The notes beneath the pieces are model-generated. The model did no database searches, was not told the DNA's origin, and saw only the letters and a list, made by a program, of their open reading frames with translations. A stretch of 31,040 bases of DNA from JAJPKK01 sp035311445 (GTDB taxonomy: Bacteria > Pseudomonadota > Alphaproteobacteria > Rhizobiales > Xanthobacteraceae), in assembly GCA_035311445.1 (NCBI GenBank), contig DATGCX010000057.1:1-31040 (forward strand). Direction: 5' to 3'. The position numbers and the translations under genes were made by a program. This document shows, one piece after another, positions 8,299-15,750 of the stretch (its first letter is position 1; each line of letters begins with the position of its first letter).

Positions 8299-9245
8299 AC
8301 ACGCTTGTTTGTCCCGGCTTTGGTTATTCAGCACAGCATTACGTTGCGCTTTACGGCAAGCGCTTCGATCGGATCGTCGGCACGACGCGCAGCGAGAACA
8401 ACGCCGCAACGCTGCATGCGCAGCGCTTCGGCGGCAACCGGGTCGAGATCGTCGTATTCGACGGCACCACGGCTTCATTGGCACTTGGTGCTGCCATGGC
8501 GGACGCGACCGTGTTGCTGGTCTCCATTGCGCCTGATCGGAACACCGATCCGGTGCTGGCGTATTTGCGCGATGCCATTTCGGCTGCACCTCGACTGCGC
8601 GCGATCGTTTATCTCTCCACCATTGCGGTATACGGCAATCACGACGGCCGCTGGATCGACGAGACCACCCCACTGACGACGGCGTTGACGCGCGCCAGCA
8701 ACCGCATCAAGGCCGAGCACGCCTGGCACGCGCTTGGGGAAGTACAAGGGATCCCCGTTGCAGTCGTCCGTATCGCGGGAATCTACGGACCCGGTGCGAA
8801 CGCGCTGGAAACCGTGAAGGCGGGTCGGGCGCGACGCATTATCAAGCCCGGACAGGTCTTCAACCGCATTCACGTAAGCGATCTTGCTCAGATCATCGAC
8901 AAGGCCGTGGATATGGCCCTGACGCGCCGCGCGGGCGGGATTTTCAACGCTGCTGACGATGAGCCGACGGCCCCCGGCGATCCTATCGCTTACGCCGCAA
9001 GCCTGCTTGGAGTCGCGCCACCGCCTGAAGTTACCTTCGAGCAGGCCGAAAAGACGATGACGCCCTTTGCGGTCAGCTTCTACGGCGAAAACAAGCGGGT
9101 CCGGAACGACCGCATAAAATCGGTGCTCGGCGTTTCGCTCCGCTATCCGACTTATCGCGAGGGACTGCAGGCGCTTGCGAACGAGATGTCTGGCGGCACC
9201 TTGGCTCAGAACTGGGACGCTACGGCTTCCAGCCCCATTACGTAG
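8295..9245 (+). CDS. Atypical SDR, NAD(P)-dependent epimerase-like
   Basis: The 316-residue protein has a shortened nucleotide-binding loop (LVCPGFGYSAQHYV in place of the usual TGxxGxxG). It then follows the YeeZ-like extended/atypical SDR pattern: YLSTIAVYGNHDGRWIDE, VVRIAGIYGPGANALE, and RIHVSDLAQIIDKAVD. Proteins of this type are widespread and often labelled SDR or NAD-dependent epimerase, without a known substrate. Its ATG overlaps the queG stop as ATGA, so it is translationally coupled to queG. Its last 40 bases overlap the end of the convergent secreted-protein gene. Confidence 0.82.
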   Translation: MNTLVCPGFGYSAQHYVALYGKRFDRIVGTTRSENNAATLHAQRFGGNRVEIVVFDGTTASLALGAAMADATVLLVSIAPDRNTDPVLAYLRDAISAAPRLRAIVYLSTIAVYGNHDGRWIDETTPLTTALTRASNRIKAEHAWHALGEVQGIPVAVVRIAGIYGPGANALETVKAGRARRIIKPGQVFNRIHVSDLAQIIDKAVDMALTRRAGGIFNAADDEPTAPGDPIAYAASLLGVAPPPEVTFEQAEKTMTPFAVSFYGENKRVRNDRIKSVLGVSLRYPTYREGLQALANEMSGGTLAQNWDATASSPIT

Positions 9246-9940
9246 GCCAGCATTTTGACTTCACGTTTCTGCTCGTCATTGAGACGCACGATCAGCGGAA
9301 GGGCGGCGTTTTTGAGCTGCAGCACCTCGGCACTGTTCGGATCGATATAGGCGTGGGCACCGCTTAATTGAGCGGCGTGAGGGTGCGCCTCCAGTGCACT
9401 CTTGGTATACATGATCTTCCGCAGGGCGGCTTCGACCGCCGGCCACATCCGTTCCTGTTCTGCTGTCAGCTTTAATCGCCGTTTGATGCTGGCGATCTGT
9501 GCGTCATTGAGCACATTGCCCGAGCGCGCCGTGACCCGGCGTGGATTTGCAACTGGCGTCGGCACGTTTGCCGGCTCAGGTTTCACCGTCTCGACGGCGG
9601 CAGGGGGTTGTTGCGCCGGTTCCGAAATCGACGGCTCAGTGGTTTCGGCCTCGGTCGGCTCTGGCTGATCGGCCGACATGACGGGATAGAGGGTGTCCTG
9701 GTTGAACGTCTCCCAATGCTCGACCGGCATTAGGCCGGCCGTCGCGAACGTCGCCGGAAGGGTGGGCAAGGCAGCGTCCGCCGACGGGAAGCGTAATGCC
9801 ACGATTTCAGCTGGAGACGGGGTGGCAGACCGCAGCGACCCGGCGCTCAAGCTTATCCCCAAGCTCGCGAGAGCGGCAAAACTCATCACGATGAGACAAG
9901 CCAATGCGAGCTTGCCTGCTCTTGCGAAGACGTGACGCAC
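9206..9940 (-). CDS. Secreted or membrane-anchored LTXXQ-like protein of unknown function
   Basis: 244 residues. It has an N-terminal hydrophobic signal or anchor (about residues 9-36, LALACLIVMSFAALASLGIS), a Pro/Glu-rich disordered stretch (about 95-140), and a helical C-terminal region with RRLKLTAEQERMWPAVEAAL. That segment resembles the LTXXQ repeat of the Spy/CpxP family of periplasmic proteins, which is common in Bradyrhizobium relatives. It presumably sits in the periplasm; no enzymatic motif is visible. It is convergent with the SDR gene and overlaps it by 40 bases at the 3' ends, so the two transcripts would be partly antisense. Confidence 0.7.
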   Translation of the reverse strand: MRHVFARAGKLALACLIVMSFAALASLGISLSAGSLRSATPSPAEIVALRFPSADAALPTLPATFATAGLMPVEHWETFNQDTLYPVMSADQPEPTEAETTEPSISEPAQQPPAAVETVKPEPANVPTPVANPRRVTARSGNVLNDAQIASIKRRLKLTAEQERMWPAVEAALRKIMYTKSALEAHPHAAQLSGAHAYIDPNSAEVLQLKNAALPLIVRLNDEQKREVKMLAYVMGLEAVASQF

Positions 9941-10101
9941 CTATGCGACCCCCAAGTAAAACCCGCGAAACACCTAACTTGTTCACAAACGTAGTTTAAT
10001 TATGGCTAACCAAATGGTAAAATTTGCCATATTTCCCCACAGCACATACCGCGACAGCCCGGTTTGCGCAACCCAATCCCGGCTGCCAAGCACCATAGCA
10101 C

Positions 10102-10941
10102 CTAACTCGTCTCGCTGATGCAAAATTCCGCAACCACCCTGATGAGGCGGTCGATATCCTCAAGTCGTGACAGGCGATGATCGCCGTCCTTTACCAGTGA
10201 CAATACGACATCGTCCTGTGCCAGGCGCGAGACCAGTTCGACAGCATGTCGCCATGGCACATCGGGATCTGCGACCCCTTGCAGGACGCGCACCGGACAT
10301 CCGGTTTCGATCAGCCCGCCGAGCAAAAGATGCTGGCGGCCATCTTCGATGAGGGCGGCTGTTATCGGATAGGGTTCGGCGGAATATTGCGACGGCCGCT
10401 CCCACACGCCCCGGGACTGGAGCTGCCGCTGCACCTCCGCGGGAAATCGCTTCCACATTAATTCTTCGGTGAAATCCACCGCAGGCGCGATCAGCACGAG
10501 GGCGGTCAACGATGCCGGGCGGCGCGCCGGGTCGCGGCGTCTGAGCTCATGCGCAAGCAGCAGTGCCAACCAACCGCCCATTGACGAGCCGACCAGCACT
10601 TGCGGACCGCGACAATATGCATCGAACACGGCGACCGTTTCTTCGAGCCACCGGCTGATGGTGCCCTCAGTGAATTTTCCACCTGATTCGCCATGCCCGG
10701 AGTAATCAAAGCGCACGCAGTTGCGCTGATGCGCCGCCGCCCACCGGTCGAGCGCTACCGCCTTCGTGCCGCCCATGTCCGACTTGAGGCCACCCAGCCA
10801 CACGAGGCCAGGCGTTGCTCCGATTCGCCGCCGGACCGCTATGCCGCGCATATCCTCTCCGCGCCCGACGTTCAGAAATTCGAGCACCGGCGGTGCCGGA
10901 TCCGGTTCGTCGACGGTCGGCGATTCAAAATCTTGTCGCAT
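10102..10941 (-). CDS. Alpha/beta hydrolase
   Basis: 279 residues with the alpha/beta-hydrolase layout. FDYSGHGESGG is the loop after strand 4, VLVGSSMGGWLALLLAHEL is the nucleophile elbow with Ser120 in G-x-S-x-G, VADPDVPW probably holds the acidic residue, and KDGDHRLSR near the C-terminus supplies the catalytic His. There is no signal peptide, so it is cytosolic. It resembles the serine-hydrolase group containing ABHD10 and bacterial esterases; the substrate is unknown. The gene is divergent from the glycosyltransferase across about 127 bases. Confidence 0.85.
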   Translation of the reverse strand: MRQDFESPTVDEPDPAPPVLEFLNVGRGEDMRGIAVRRRIGATPGLVWLGGLKSDMGGTKAVALDRWAAAHQRNCVRFDYSGHGESGGKFTEGTISRWLEETVAVFDAYCRGPQVLVGSSMGGWLALLLAHELRRRDPARRPASLTALVLIAPAVDFTEELMWKRFPAEVQRQLQSRGVWERPSQYSAEPYPITAALIEDGRQHLLLGGLIETGCPVRVLQGVADPDVPWRHAVELVSRLAQDDVVLSLVKDGDHRLSRLEDIDRLIRVVAEFCISETS

Positions 10942-11068
10942 AGCTTCCCCAAAGATCGTTGCGGCAGGCTGACTCGCGGTCTATATCATGCGGCTTCGAA
11001 TGAGCCTCGCGATCGGCGATAATATCTTCGGCGCCCGAAGGCGACGAACGTTCTAGTCCGGAGGGGGA

Positions 11069-12331
11069 GTGACGACCATATCGACCGCGGCGCGTTCTGC
11101 CGATGAAATGTCGCGGTCCGATCGTCCGCGCCTGCCCGTTTCGGCTGTTGCGTCCGCTGCGGCGCATAAGCTGGTCGTCTTGATAGTGGTGCCCACAGTT
11201 GAAGCCGGGGCCGCCGATGAGGGCGCTGTGGAGCTCGCCCGCATACTCGGTGCGAATGGACATCACGCCATTGTGGTGTGCAGCGGCGGTCGCCTCGAAC
11301 CGATGCTCGCTGCCAGCGGCGCCGAAATGATGTGGCTCGATGTGGCGAGTCGAAGCCCATTAGCCATTTTACACAATGCTTTCGTCCTCAAGCGCCTTAT
11401 CACCCGGCATCGTTGTGCGGTGGTTCATGCGCTTGCGCGAGCGCCAGCATGGAGCGCGCTCATCGCGGCCCGCATGGCCGGTGTACCGTTCGTGACGAGT
11501 TGGTACAACGGATTTCGGAACCAGAATATCTTCAAGCACTTCTATAACGGCGTGATGGCACGCGGCGAGCGCGTGATTGCCGCAAGCGATCAGATCGCCG
11601 AGGCGATCGCGGCACGTTACCGCGCCGCAGCGGGACGCATTGTCGTGGTTCCATCCCATATCGACTTCGGCAGTTTCGATCCCGCGCTGGTGACCCCGCA
11701 ACGTATCGCGGACGTACGGTCCGCATGGGATGTCGGGGTAGATACCCGTGCGATCGTGGTGATCGGACGCATCCTGCGCCGCAAGGGGCACCACGTCGCT
11801 GTACGGGCGGCCGCTCGCCTCAAAGAAATGGGGTTGCGCGATTTCACCTTCGTTTTTGTCGGAGAGGACAACGGCCGTTCCGGCTACAGCGGCGAATTGT
11901 GGGATTTGGTGCTGGCGACGCGGACGTCCGACGTCATCCGGATTGTCGGGCCGCCAGGCGACGCGCCGGCCGCCTATGGGGCGGCGATCGCGGTGGTTGC
12001 TCCCTCCATCCAGCTGGAAGGCTCGCACCGGAATGTCCTGGAAGCGATGGCAATGGCTCGGCCGGTGATTGCCTCCGACCTCGCCGCCGGACCTGACGTC
12101 GTGTTGGCGCCTCCCCTGGTGACAGAAGACCGCATGACCGGCCTGAGCTTTCGGAGCGGGGATGACGGTGAGCTTGCCGCCGCCTTGATCAGGTTGTTGT
12201 CTGCTCCGGAGAGCACTCGCTTGGCCGTTGGGCGTCGCGGTCGCGAACGTGCCATGGCGCGGTTCGCCGCCGAGGGCGCCGCCACCCAAGTGCTCGCCCT
12301 CTATTCGGAACTCGTGCGGTCGCGGGCTTGA
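11069..12331 (+). CDS. Glycosyltransferase family 4 (GT-B fold)
   Basis: The 420-residue GT-B glycosyltransferase has an N-terminal acceptor domain with VVPTVEAGAADEGAVELARI and HALARAPAWSALIAARMAGV. The C-terminal donor-binding domain has VVIGRILRRKGHHVAVRA and the EX7E-type motif in PSIQLEGSHRNVLEAMAMAR followed by PVIASDLAAGPD. These are the marks of GT4 enzymes that transfer a sugar from a nucleotide-sugar onto lipopolysaccharide or another envelope glycan, at the cytoplasmic face of the membrane. The start is GTG 11069, just after a GGAGGGGG site. That spacing is short, so the in-frame ATG at 11108 is an alternative. It is alone in its direction. Confidence 0.87.
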   Translation: MTTISTAARSADEMSRSDRPRLPVSAVASAAAHKLVVLIVVPTVEAGAADEGAVELARILGANGHHAIVVCSGGRLEPMLAASGAEMMWLDVASRSPLAILHNAFVLKRLITRHRCAVVHALARAPAWSALIAARMAGVPFVTSWYNGFRNQNIFKHFYNGVMARGERVIAASDQIAEAIAARYRAAAGRIVVVPSHIDFGSFDPALVTPQRIADVRSAWDVGVDTRAIVVIGRILRRKGHHVAVRAAARLKEMGLRDFTFVFVGEDNGRSGYSGELWDLVLATRTSDVIRIVGPPGDAPAAYGAAIAVVAPSIQLEGSHRNVLEAMAMARPVIASDLAAGPDVVLAPPLVTEDRMTGLSFRSGDDGELAAALIRLLSAPESTRLAVGRRGRERAMARFAAEGAATQVLALYSELVRSRA

Positions 12332-12395
12332 CCTATACCGCCGCAGCAGACATACGACCGAAGCTCCAACTCACCACAAAATCCCTGCAACACCG

Positions 12396-12550
12396 TTGAC
12401 TTGTTAACGTTTTGTCCCGATCTTCAGAGGTCTCCGCGTAGCAAAGCCGCCCGGACGTAGCCATGGCCGGCGCCCGCCGCCCGAGAGCTTGCGGTCCGAA
12501 AGGTCGCCGCGTTGGGGGTGCAGCAGCAACAGCAAAAGGAGAAGACAGCC
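12396..12550 (+). promoter_or_regulatory. infC leader with candidate -35 element
   Basis: The 219 bases between the glycosyltransferase and infC hold a candidate -35 (TTGACT, 12396-12401) with only a weak -10 (GATCTT) 17 bases on. A GC-rich leader follows, ending in a strong ribosome binding site, AAAAGGAG at 12534-12541. Nine bases separate that site from the ATT at 12551, which identifies the infC start. Confidence 0.4.
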
Positions 12551-13090
12551 ATTCGTCGCCCTATGAGAGCCGCGCCGCCCGTCGCCAAAGATGGTCCGCG
12601 CATTAATGATGAGATCCGCGAACGCGAGGTTCATCTAATCGATAAGGACGGTGCCAACCGGGGTACAGTTTCGATTTCCGAGGCGTTGGCACTGGCACAG
12701 GAGGCCGGCCTCGACCTCGTCGAGATCTCCCCGAATGCCAAACCGCCGGTTTGCAAGCTGCTTGATTTTGGCAAGTACAAGTTCCAGGAGCAGAAAAAGC
12801 AGGCGGAAGCGCGCAAGAAGCAGAAGATCGTCGAGATCAAGGAGGTCAAGTTCCGCCCGATGATCGACGATCATGATTACGACGTGAAGATGCGTTCGAT
12901 GATCCGGTTCTTCGGGGAGGGCGACAAAGTCAAAGTGACGTTGCGGTTCCGTGGCCGCGAAATGGCGCACCAGGAACTCGGCGTCAAGTTGCTGGACCGC
13001 CTCAAGGGCGACACCGAAAAGGTCGCAAAAGTCGAGATGGATGCCCGATTCGAAGGACGCCAGATGGTTATGGTACTGGCGCCAAAATAG
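12551..13090 (+). CDS. infC: Translation initiation factor IF-3, AUU start
   Basis: 179 residues, the normal IF-3 length. IF-3 binds the 30S subunit, prevents 50S joining and proofreads start-codon/initiator-tRNA pairing. The N-terminal domain reads INDEIREREVHLIDKDGANR and LDLVEISPNAKPPVCKLLDF. The linker is Lys-rich, and the C-terminal domain includes VKVTLRFRGREMAHQELG. I place the start at ATT 12551, which follows AAAAGGAG by 9 bases and gives IRRPMRAAPPVAKDGPRIND. An in-frame TTG at 12512 would add 13 Gln/Lys-rich residues that overlap the ribosome binding site. The AUU start is the classic basis of infC autoregulation, since IF-3 discriminates against it. Confidence 0.95.
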   Translation: MRRPMRAAPPVAKDGPRINDEIREREVHLIDKDGANRGTVSISEALALAQEAGLDLVEISPNAKPPVCKLLDFGKYKFQEQKKQAEARKKQKIVEIKEVKFRPMIDDHDYDVKMRSMIRFFGEGDKVKVTLRFRGREMAHQELGVKLLDRLKGDTEKVAKVEMDARFEGRQMVMVLAPK

Positions 13091-13391
13091 GTTTCCGCTC
13101 CCCTTTTTCTCGCCCGCATGGGCTGCCCTGACATACGGCGGGCGCTGAGTTCCCGTACCAGCGCCCGTTGCGGGCTTGGCGGTCCGGCTTTTTTCCGGCC
13201 GGCGATTGCCATTTACCGGATGCTCTGCCATAACGTCGGCCTCCCGCCGCCCGGCTAAAGGGCTGCCGTGGCGGCGGCGAAGTGCTCAGCCAGCACACAC
13301 ACCAGTGGACCCCCTCATACGAGCCTACTGCTCAAGCCAGCGGTGATGGCGGAGCCGGGTCGCGAGGTCCGGGTCGGAACAGGAGAGCCAA
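13091..13391 (+). promoter_or_regulatory. infC-rpmI intergenic leader with hairpin
   Basis: 301 bases without a gene. A 9-bp stem (13139-13147 with 13159-13167) is followed about 20 bases later by CCGG-CTTTTTT-CCGG around 13183-13196. This could be a weak terminator or attenuator between infC and the ribosomal-protein genes. In E. coli rpmI-rplT is controlled by L20 binding an mRNA structure between infC and rpmI; whether this leader does the same cannot be seen. Confidence 0.3.
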
Positions 13392-13592
13392 ATGCCCAAG
13401 CTGAAGACGAAGTCAGGCGCGAAAAAGCGCTTCAAGGTAACTGCCTCCGGAAAGGTGCTTTTCGCTCAGTCGGGCAAGCGCCACGGCATGATCAAGAGAA
13501 CCACCAAGCAGATCCGCGAGCATCGCGGCACCAAGGTGTTGTTCAAGACCGACGGCGACAGGATCAAGAAGTACTGGCTGCCGAACGGGTAA
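13392..13592 (+). CDS. rpmI: 50S ribosomal protein L35
   Basis: 66 residues, full length for bL35, highly basic, beginning MPKLKTKSGAKKRFKVTASG and containing the conserved core AQSGKRHGMIKRTTKQIREH. It is a small 50S subunit protein. AGGAG lies 6 bases before the ATG. It sits between infC and rplT in the universal infC-rpmI-rplT order. A perfect 24-bp palindrome starts 20 bases after its stop. Confidence 0.96.
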   Translation: MPKLKTKSGAKKRFKVTASGKVLFAQSGKRHGMIKRTTKQIREHRGTKVLFKTDGDRIKKYWLPNG

Positions 13593-13611
13593 GCCCTGCG
13601 CTGACCTTCAT

Positions 13612-13661
13612 CAGCCCCCTCCCTTCCCTCCCCGCTCGCGGGGAGGGAAGGGAGGGGGCTG
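13612..13661. repeat. Perfect 24-bp palindrome between rpmI and rplT
   Basis: The arms 13612-13635 and 13638-13661 are perfectly complementary and separated by only TC. The core CTCCCCGC/GCGGGGAG and the outer GCCCCCTCCC/GGGAGGGGGC match the repeats at 15706-15745, 16144-16184 and 18693-18726. In mRNA it would form an extremely stable hairpin within the operon. It has no U-run, so it may modulate rather than stop transcription. Confidence 0.9.
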
Positions 13662-13700
13662 CCGCCAACAACTACGCCCAGATTTCGAAGGAGATCCGCC

Positions 13701-14060
13701 ATGGCCCGCGTCAAACGGGGCGTTACCGGACACGCCAAGCACAAGAAAGTCCTCAAAGCCGCCAAGGGCTATTATGGCCGACGCAAAAACACCATACGGA
13801 TCGCCAAGCAGGCGGTCGAAAAGGCCAACCAATATGCTTTTCGTGACCGCAAGCGCCGTAAACGCACCTTTCGGGCGCTATGGATCCAGCGACTCAACGC
13901 GGCGGTACGCGAATTCGGGTTGACGTACAGTCGATTTATCGCCGGCCTTGGCAAGGCTGGCATCGTAGTCGATCGCAAGGTGCTGTCGGATCTTGCTATT
14001 CGCGAGCCGGCCGCGTTCCAGGCCATTGTCGATAAGGCCAAGGCCGCCCTGGCGGTTTGA
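13701..14060 (+). CDS. rplT: 50S ribosomal protein L20
   Basis: 119 residues, the normal bL20 length, starting MARVKRGVTGHAKHKKVLKA and containing the RNA-binding helix region RDRKRRKRTFRALWIQRLNA and the C-terminal SRFIAGLGKAGIVVDRKVLS. L20 binds 23S rRNA early in 50S assembly and in many bacteria represses its own operon. AAGGAG lies about 7 bases before the ATG. It is probably co-transcribed with rpmI through the intervening palindrome. Confidence 0.96.
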   Translation: MARVKRGVTGHAKHKKVLKAAKGYYGRRKNTIRIAKQAVEKANQYAFRDRKRRKRTFRALWIQRLNAAVREFGLTYSRFIAGLGKAGIVVDRKVLSDLAIREPAAFQAIVDKAKAALAV

Positions 14061-14109
14061 GGCATTGGCGCCCACTTAAAGCCGTGGCACTGGTTTGGTC
14101 TGCTCCACC

Positions 14110-14508
14110 CTACGATTTTGGACCCTTGGCAAATCGCCGGGCGTAATCCTTCGCCAAATTGGCGCTGCAGAAGGCCTCAAAAGACCGATACATAGTGCCG
14201 GACTCGTTGCGGTATTTGAGCGCGCACTGTCTCTGCTGTCGATCGTAGGATTCGCGTTGCGACTTGCTGAGTTTGGTCAGAAAATTGCCCTCGCATTTTC
14301 GGATCACGACCTCGCCCAATGCCACGTCGCCGCTCGCGCCATAAGAACAGGCCTCGAACAGCTCCAATGATTTCTCGCAAGTCGGCGCCTGGTCCAATAG
14401 CTCAAGGATGTTATCGCGGTCGCGCTCCGGACAGTCTGGTGTCGCGGCGGCCGCTGGCGCGATTGTCATTGCGACGGTTGAGACGGCGCAGAGCAGCTTT
14501 CTGAACAT
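14110..14508 (-). CDS. Small secreted Cys-containing protein, unknown function
   Basis: 132 residues with an N-terminal signal peptide (MFRKLLCAVSTVAMTIAPAAAA) and a mature part with six cysteines spread along it, for example TPDCPERDRDN, PTCEKSLELFEACSYG, VIRKCEGNF, RQCALKY and FEAFCSANL. This is consistent with disulfides in the periplasm. The arrangement recalls LprI/DUF1311-type secreted proteins, but I am not certain of the family. The start at 14508 follows GGAGGTGA at good spacing. It lies on the opposite strand between rplT and pheS. Confidence 0.72.
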   Translation of the reverse strand: MFRKLLCAVSTVAMTIAPAAAATPDCPERDRDNILELLDQAPTCEKSLELFEACSYGASGDVALGEVVIRKCEGNFLTKLSKSQRESYDRQQRQCALKYRNESGTMYRSFEAFCSANLAKDYARRFAKGPKS

Positions 14509-14582
14509 GGCTTCACCTCCACCGTCACGGATCATTGCATAATCGGCTACGGGCGGCCATTGCGGCACTCGATGAGGGTATC

Positions 14583-15665
14583 ATGACGGATATTACGATT
14601 CTTGAGCACGAGTTGATGCGCACCATCGAGGCTGCGGGCGACGAGCCCGCGCTGGAGGCCGCGCGCGTTGCCGCACTCGGGAAACGGGGCTCGATCTCGG
14701 CACTGCTGGCGACACTCGGCAAGATGTCGCCCGATGAGCGCAAGGCAAAAGGCCCGCTCATCAACGGCCTCAGGGACAGGATCACGCAAGCCGCGGCGGT
14801 GCGGCGGGAGGTTCTCAAGAACGCGGCGCTTGAACGCAAGCTCAATACCGAAGCCATCGACGTAACCCTGCCGGTCCCGGAAGTTCCAGCAGATATCGGT
14901 CGCATCCATCCGATCAGCCAGGTGGCAGACGAACTCACCGCGATCTTCGCCGATATGGGGTTCGCGGTCGCCGAGGGACCCGACATCGAGACCGACGACT
15001 ACAACTTCACCAAGCTCAATTTCCCGGAGGGTCATCCGGCACGGGAGATGCACGACACTTTCTTTTTCCACCCGAGGCCGGACGGTTCACGGATGCTCTT
15101 GCGTACCCACACCTCGCCCGTGCAGGTACGTACCATGCTGGCGCAGAAGCCGCCGATTCGCGTGATCTGCCCGGGCCGCACCTATCGCTGTGACAGCGAC
15201 CAGACGCATACGCCGATGTTTCATCAGGTCGAGGGATTGGTCATCGACAAGGGCTCCCATCTCGGCCATCTGAAGTGGATTCTTGCGGAGTTCTGCAAAG
15301 CATTTTTCGAAGTCGACGACGTCAAAATGCGCTTCCGCCCGTCATTCTTCCCCTTCACCGAGCCCTCGCTCGAAGTCGACATCCAGTGCCGCCGTGACAA
15401 GGGAGAGATCCGGTTCGGCGAGGGCGACGACTGGCTGGAGATTCTCGGCTGCGGCATGGTGCACCCGAACGTATTGCGCAATTGCGGAATCGATCCGGAC
15501 CAGTTTCAAGGCTTCGCATGGGGCATGGGGATCGATCGCATCGCCATGCTGAAATACGGCATGCATGATCTGCGCGCTTTCTTCGAGGCCGATGTCCGGT
15601 GGCTGTCCCACTACGGTTTCCGGCCGCTCGATTTCCCGACCCTGGCAGGAGGGCTGAGCGGATGA
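14583..15665 (+). CDS. pheS: Phenylalanine-tRNA ligase alpha subunit
   Basis: The 360-residue catalytic subunit of the (alpha-beta)2 PheRS charges tRNA-Phe. An N-terminal coiled-coil arm (residues 1-85) binds tRNA. The class II core has GRIHPISQVADELTAIFADM and PAREMHDTFFFHP, motif 2 with RVICPGRTYRCDSDQTHTPM, and motif 3 with GFAWGMGIDRIAMLKYG. The start at 14583 gives the usual N-terminus; an ATG at 14535 would add 16 residues overlapping the divergent gene's control region. Unlike the common pheST arrangement, a DUF559 gene with flanking palindromes separates it from pheT. Confidence 0.96.
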   Translation: MTDITILEHELMRTIEAAGDEPALEAARVAALGKRGSISALLATLGKMSPDERKAKGPLINGLRDRITQAAAVRREVLKNAALERKLNTEAIDVTLPVPEVPADIGRIHPISQVADELTAIFADMGFAVAEGPDIETDDYNFTKLNFPEGHPAREMHDTFFFHPRPDGSRMLLRTHTSPVQVRTMLAQKPPIRVICPGRTYRCDSDQTHTPMFHQVEGLVIDKGSHLGHLKWILAEFCKAFFEVDDVKMRFRPSFFPFTEPSLEVDIQCRRDKGEIRFGEGDDWLEILGCGMVHPNVLRNCGIDPDQFQGFAWGMGIDRIAMLKYGMHDLRAFFEADVRWLSHYGFRPLDFPTLAGGLSG

Positions 15666-15670
15666 GGAAT

Positions 15671-15745
15671 TCCCTTCCCCCGCTTGCTTGGAGGGAGCAT
15701 GACCCGTCCCCTCCCCCGCTTGCGGGGAGGGTTAGGGAGGGGGCC
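15671..15745. repeat. GC-rich palindromic repeat, left flank of the DUF559 gene
   Basis: Starts 6 bases after the pheS stop. It has a degenerate palindrome at 15671-15696 and a clear 40-base unit at 15706-15745 with core CTCCCCCGCTTGCGGGGAG. The 40-base unit is the reverse complement of 16144-16184 with one substitution and one single-base indel. The two flanks therefore form an inverted pair around the DUF559 gene. Confidence 0.85.
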
Positions 15746-15750
15746 GATCC

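Noticed and set aside
9973..10015. CtrA-like TTAA-N7-TTAA site upstream of the LTXXQ-like gene
   Set aside because: The best alignment on the minus strand has mismatches in both half-sites, and AT-rich intergenic sequence gives such hits by chance.
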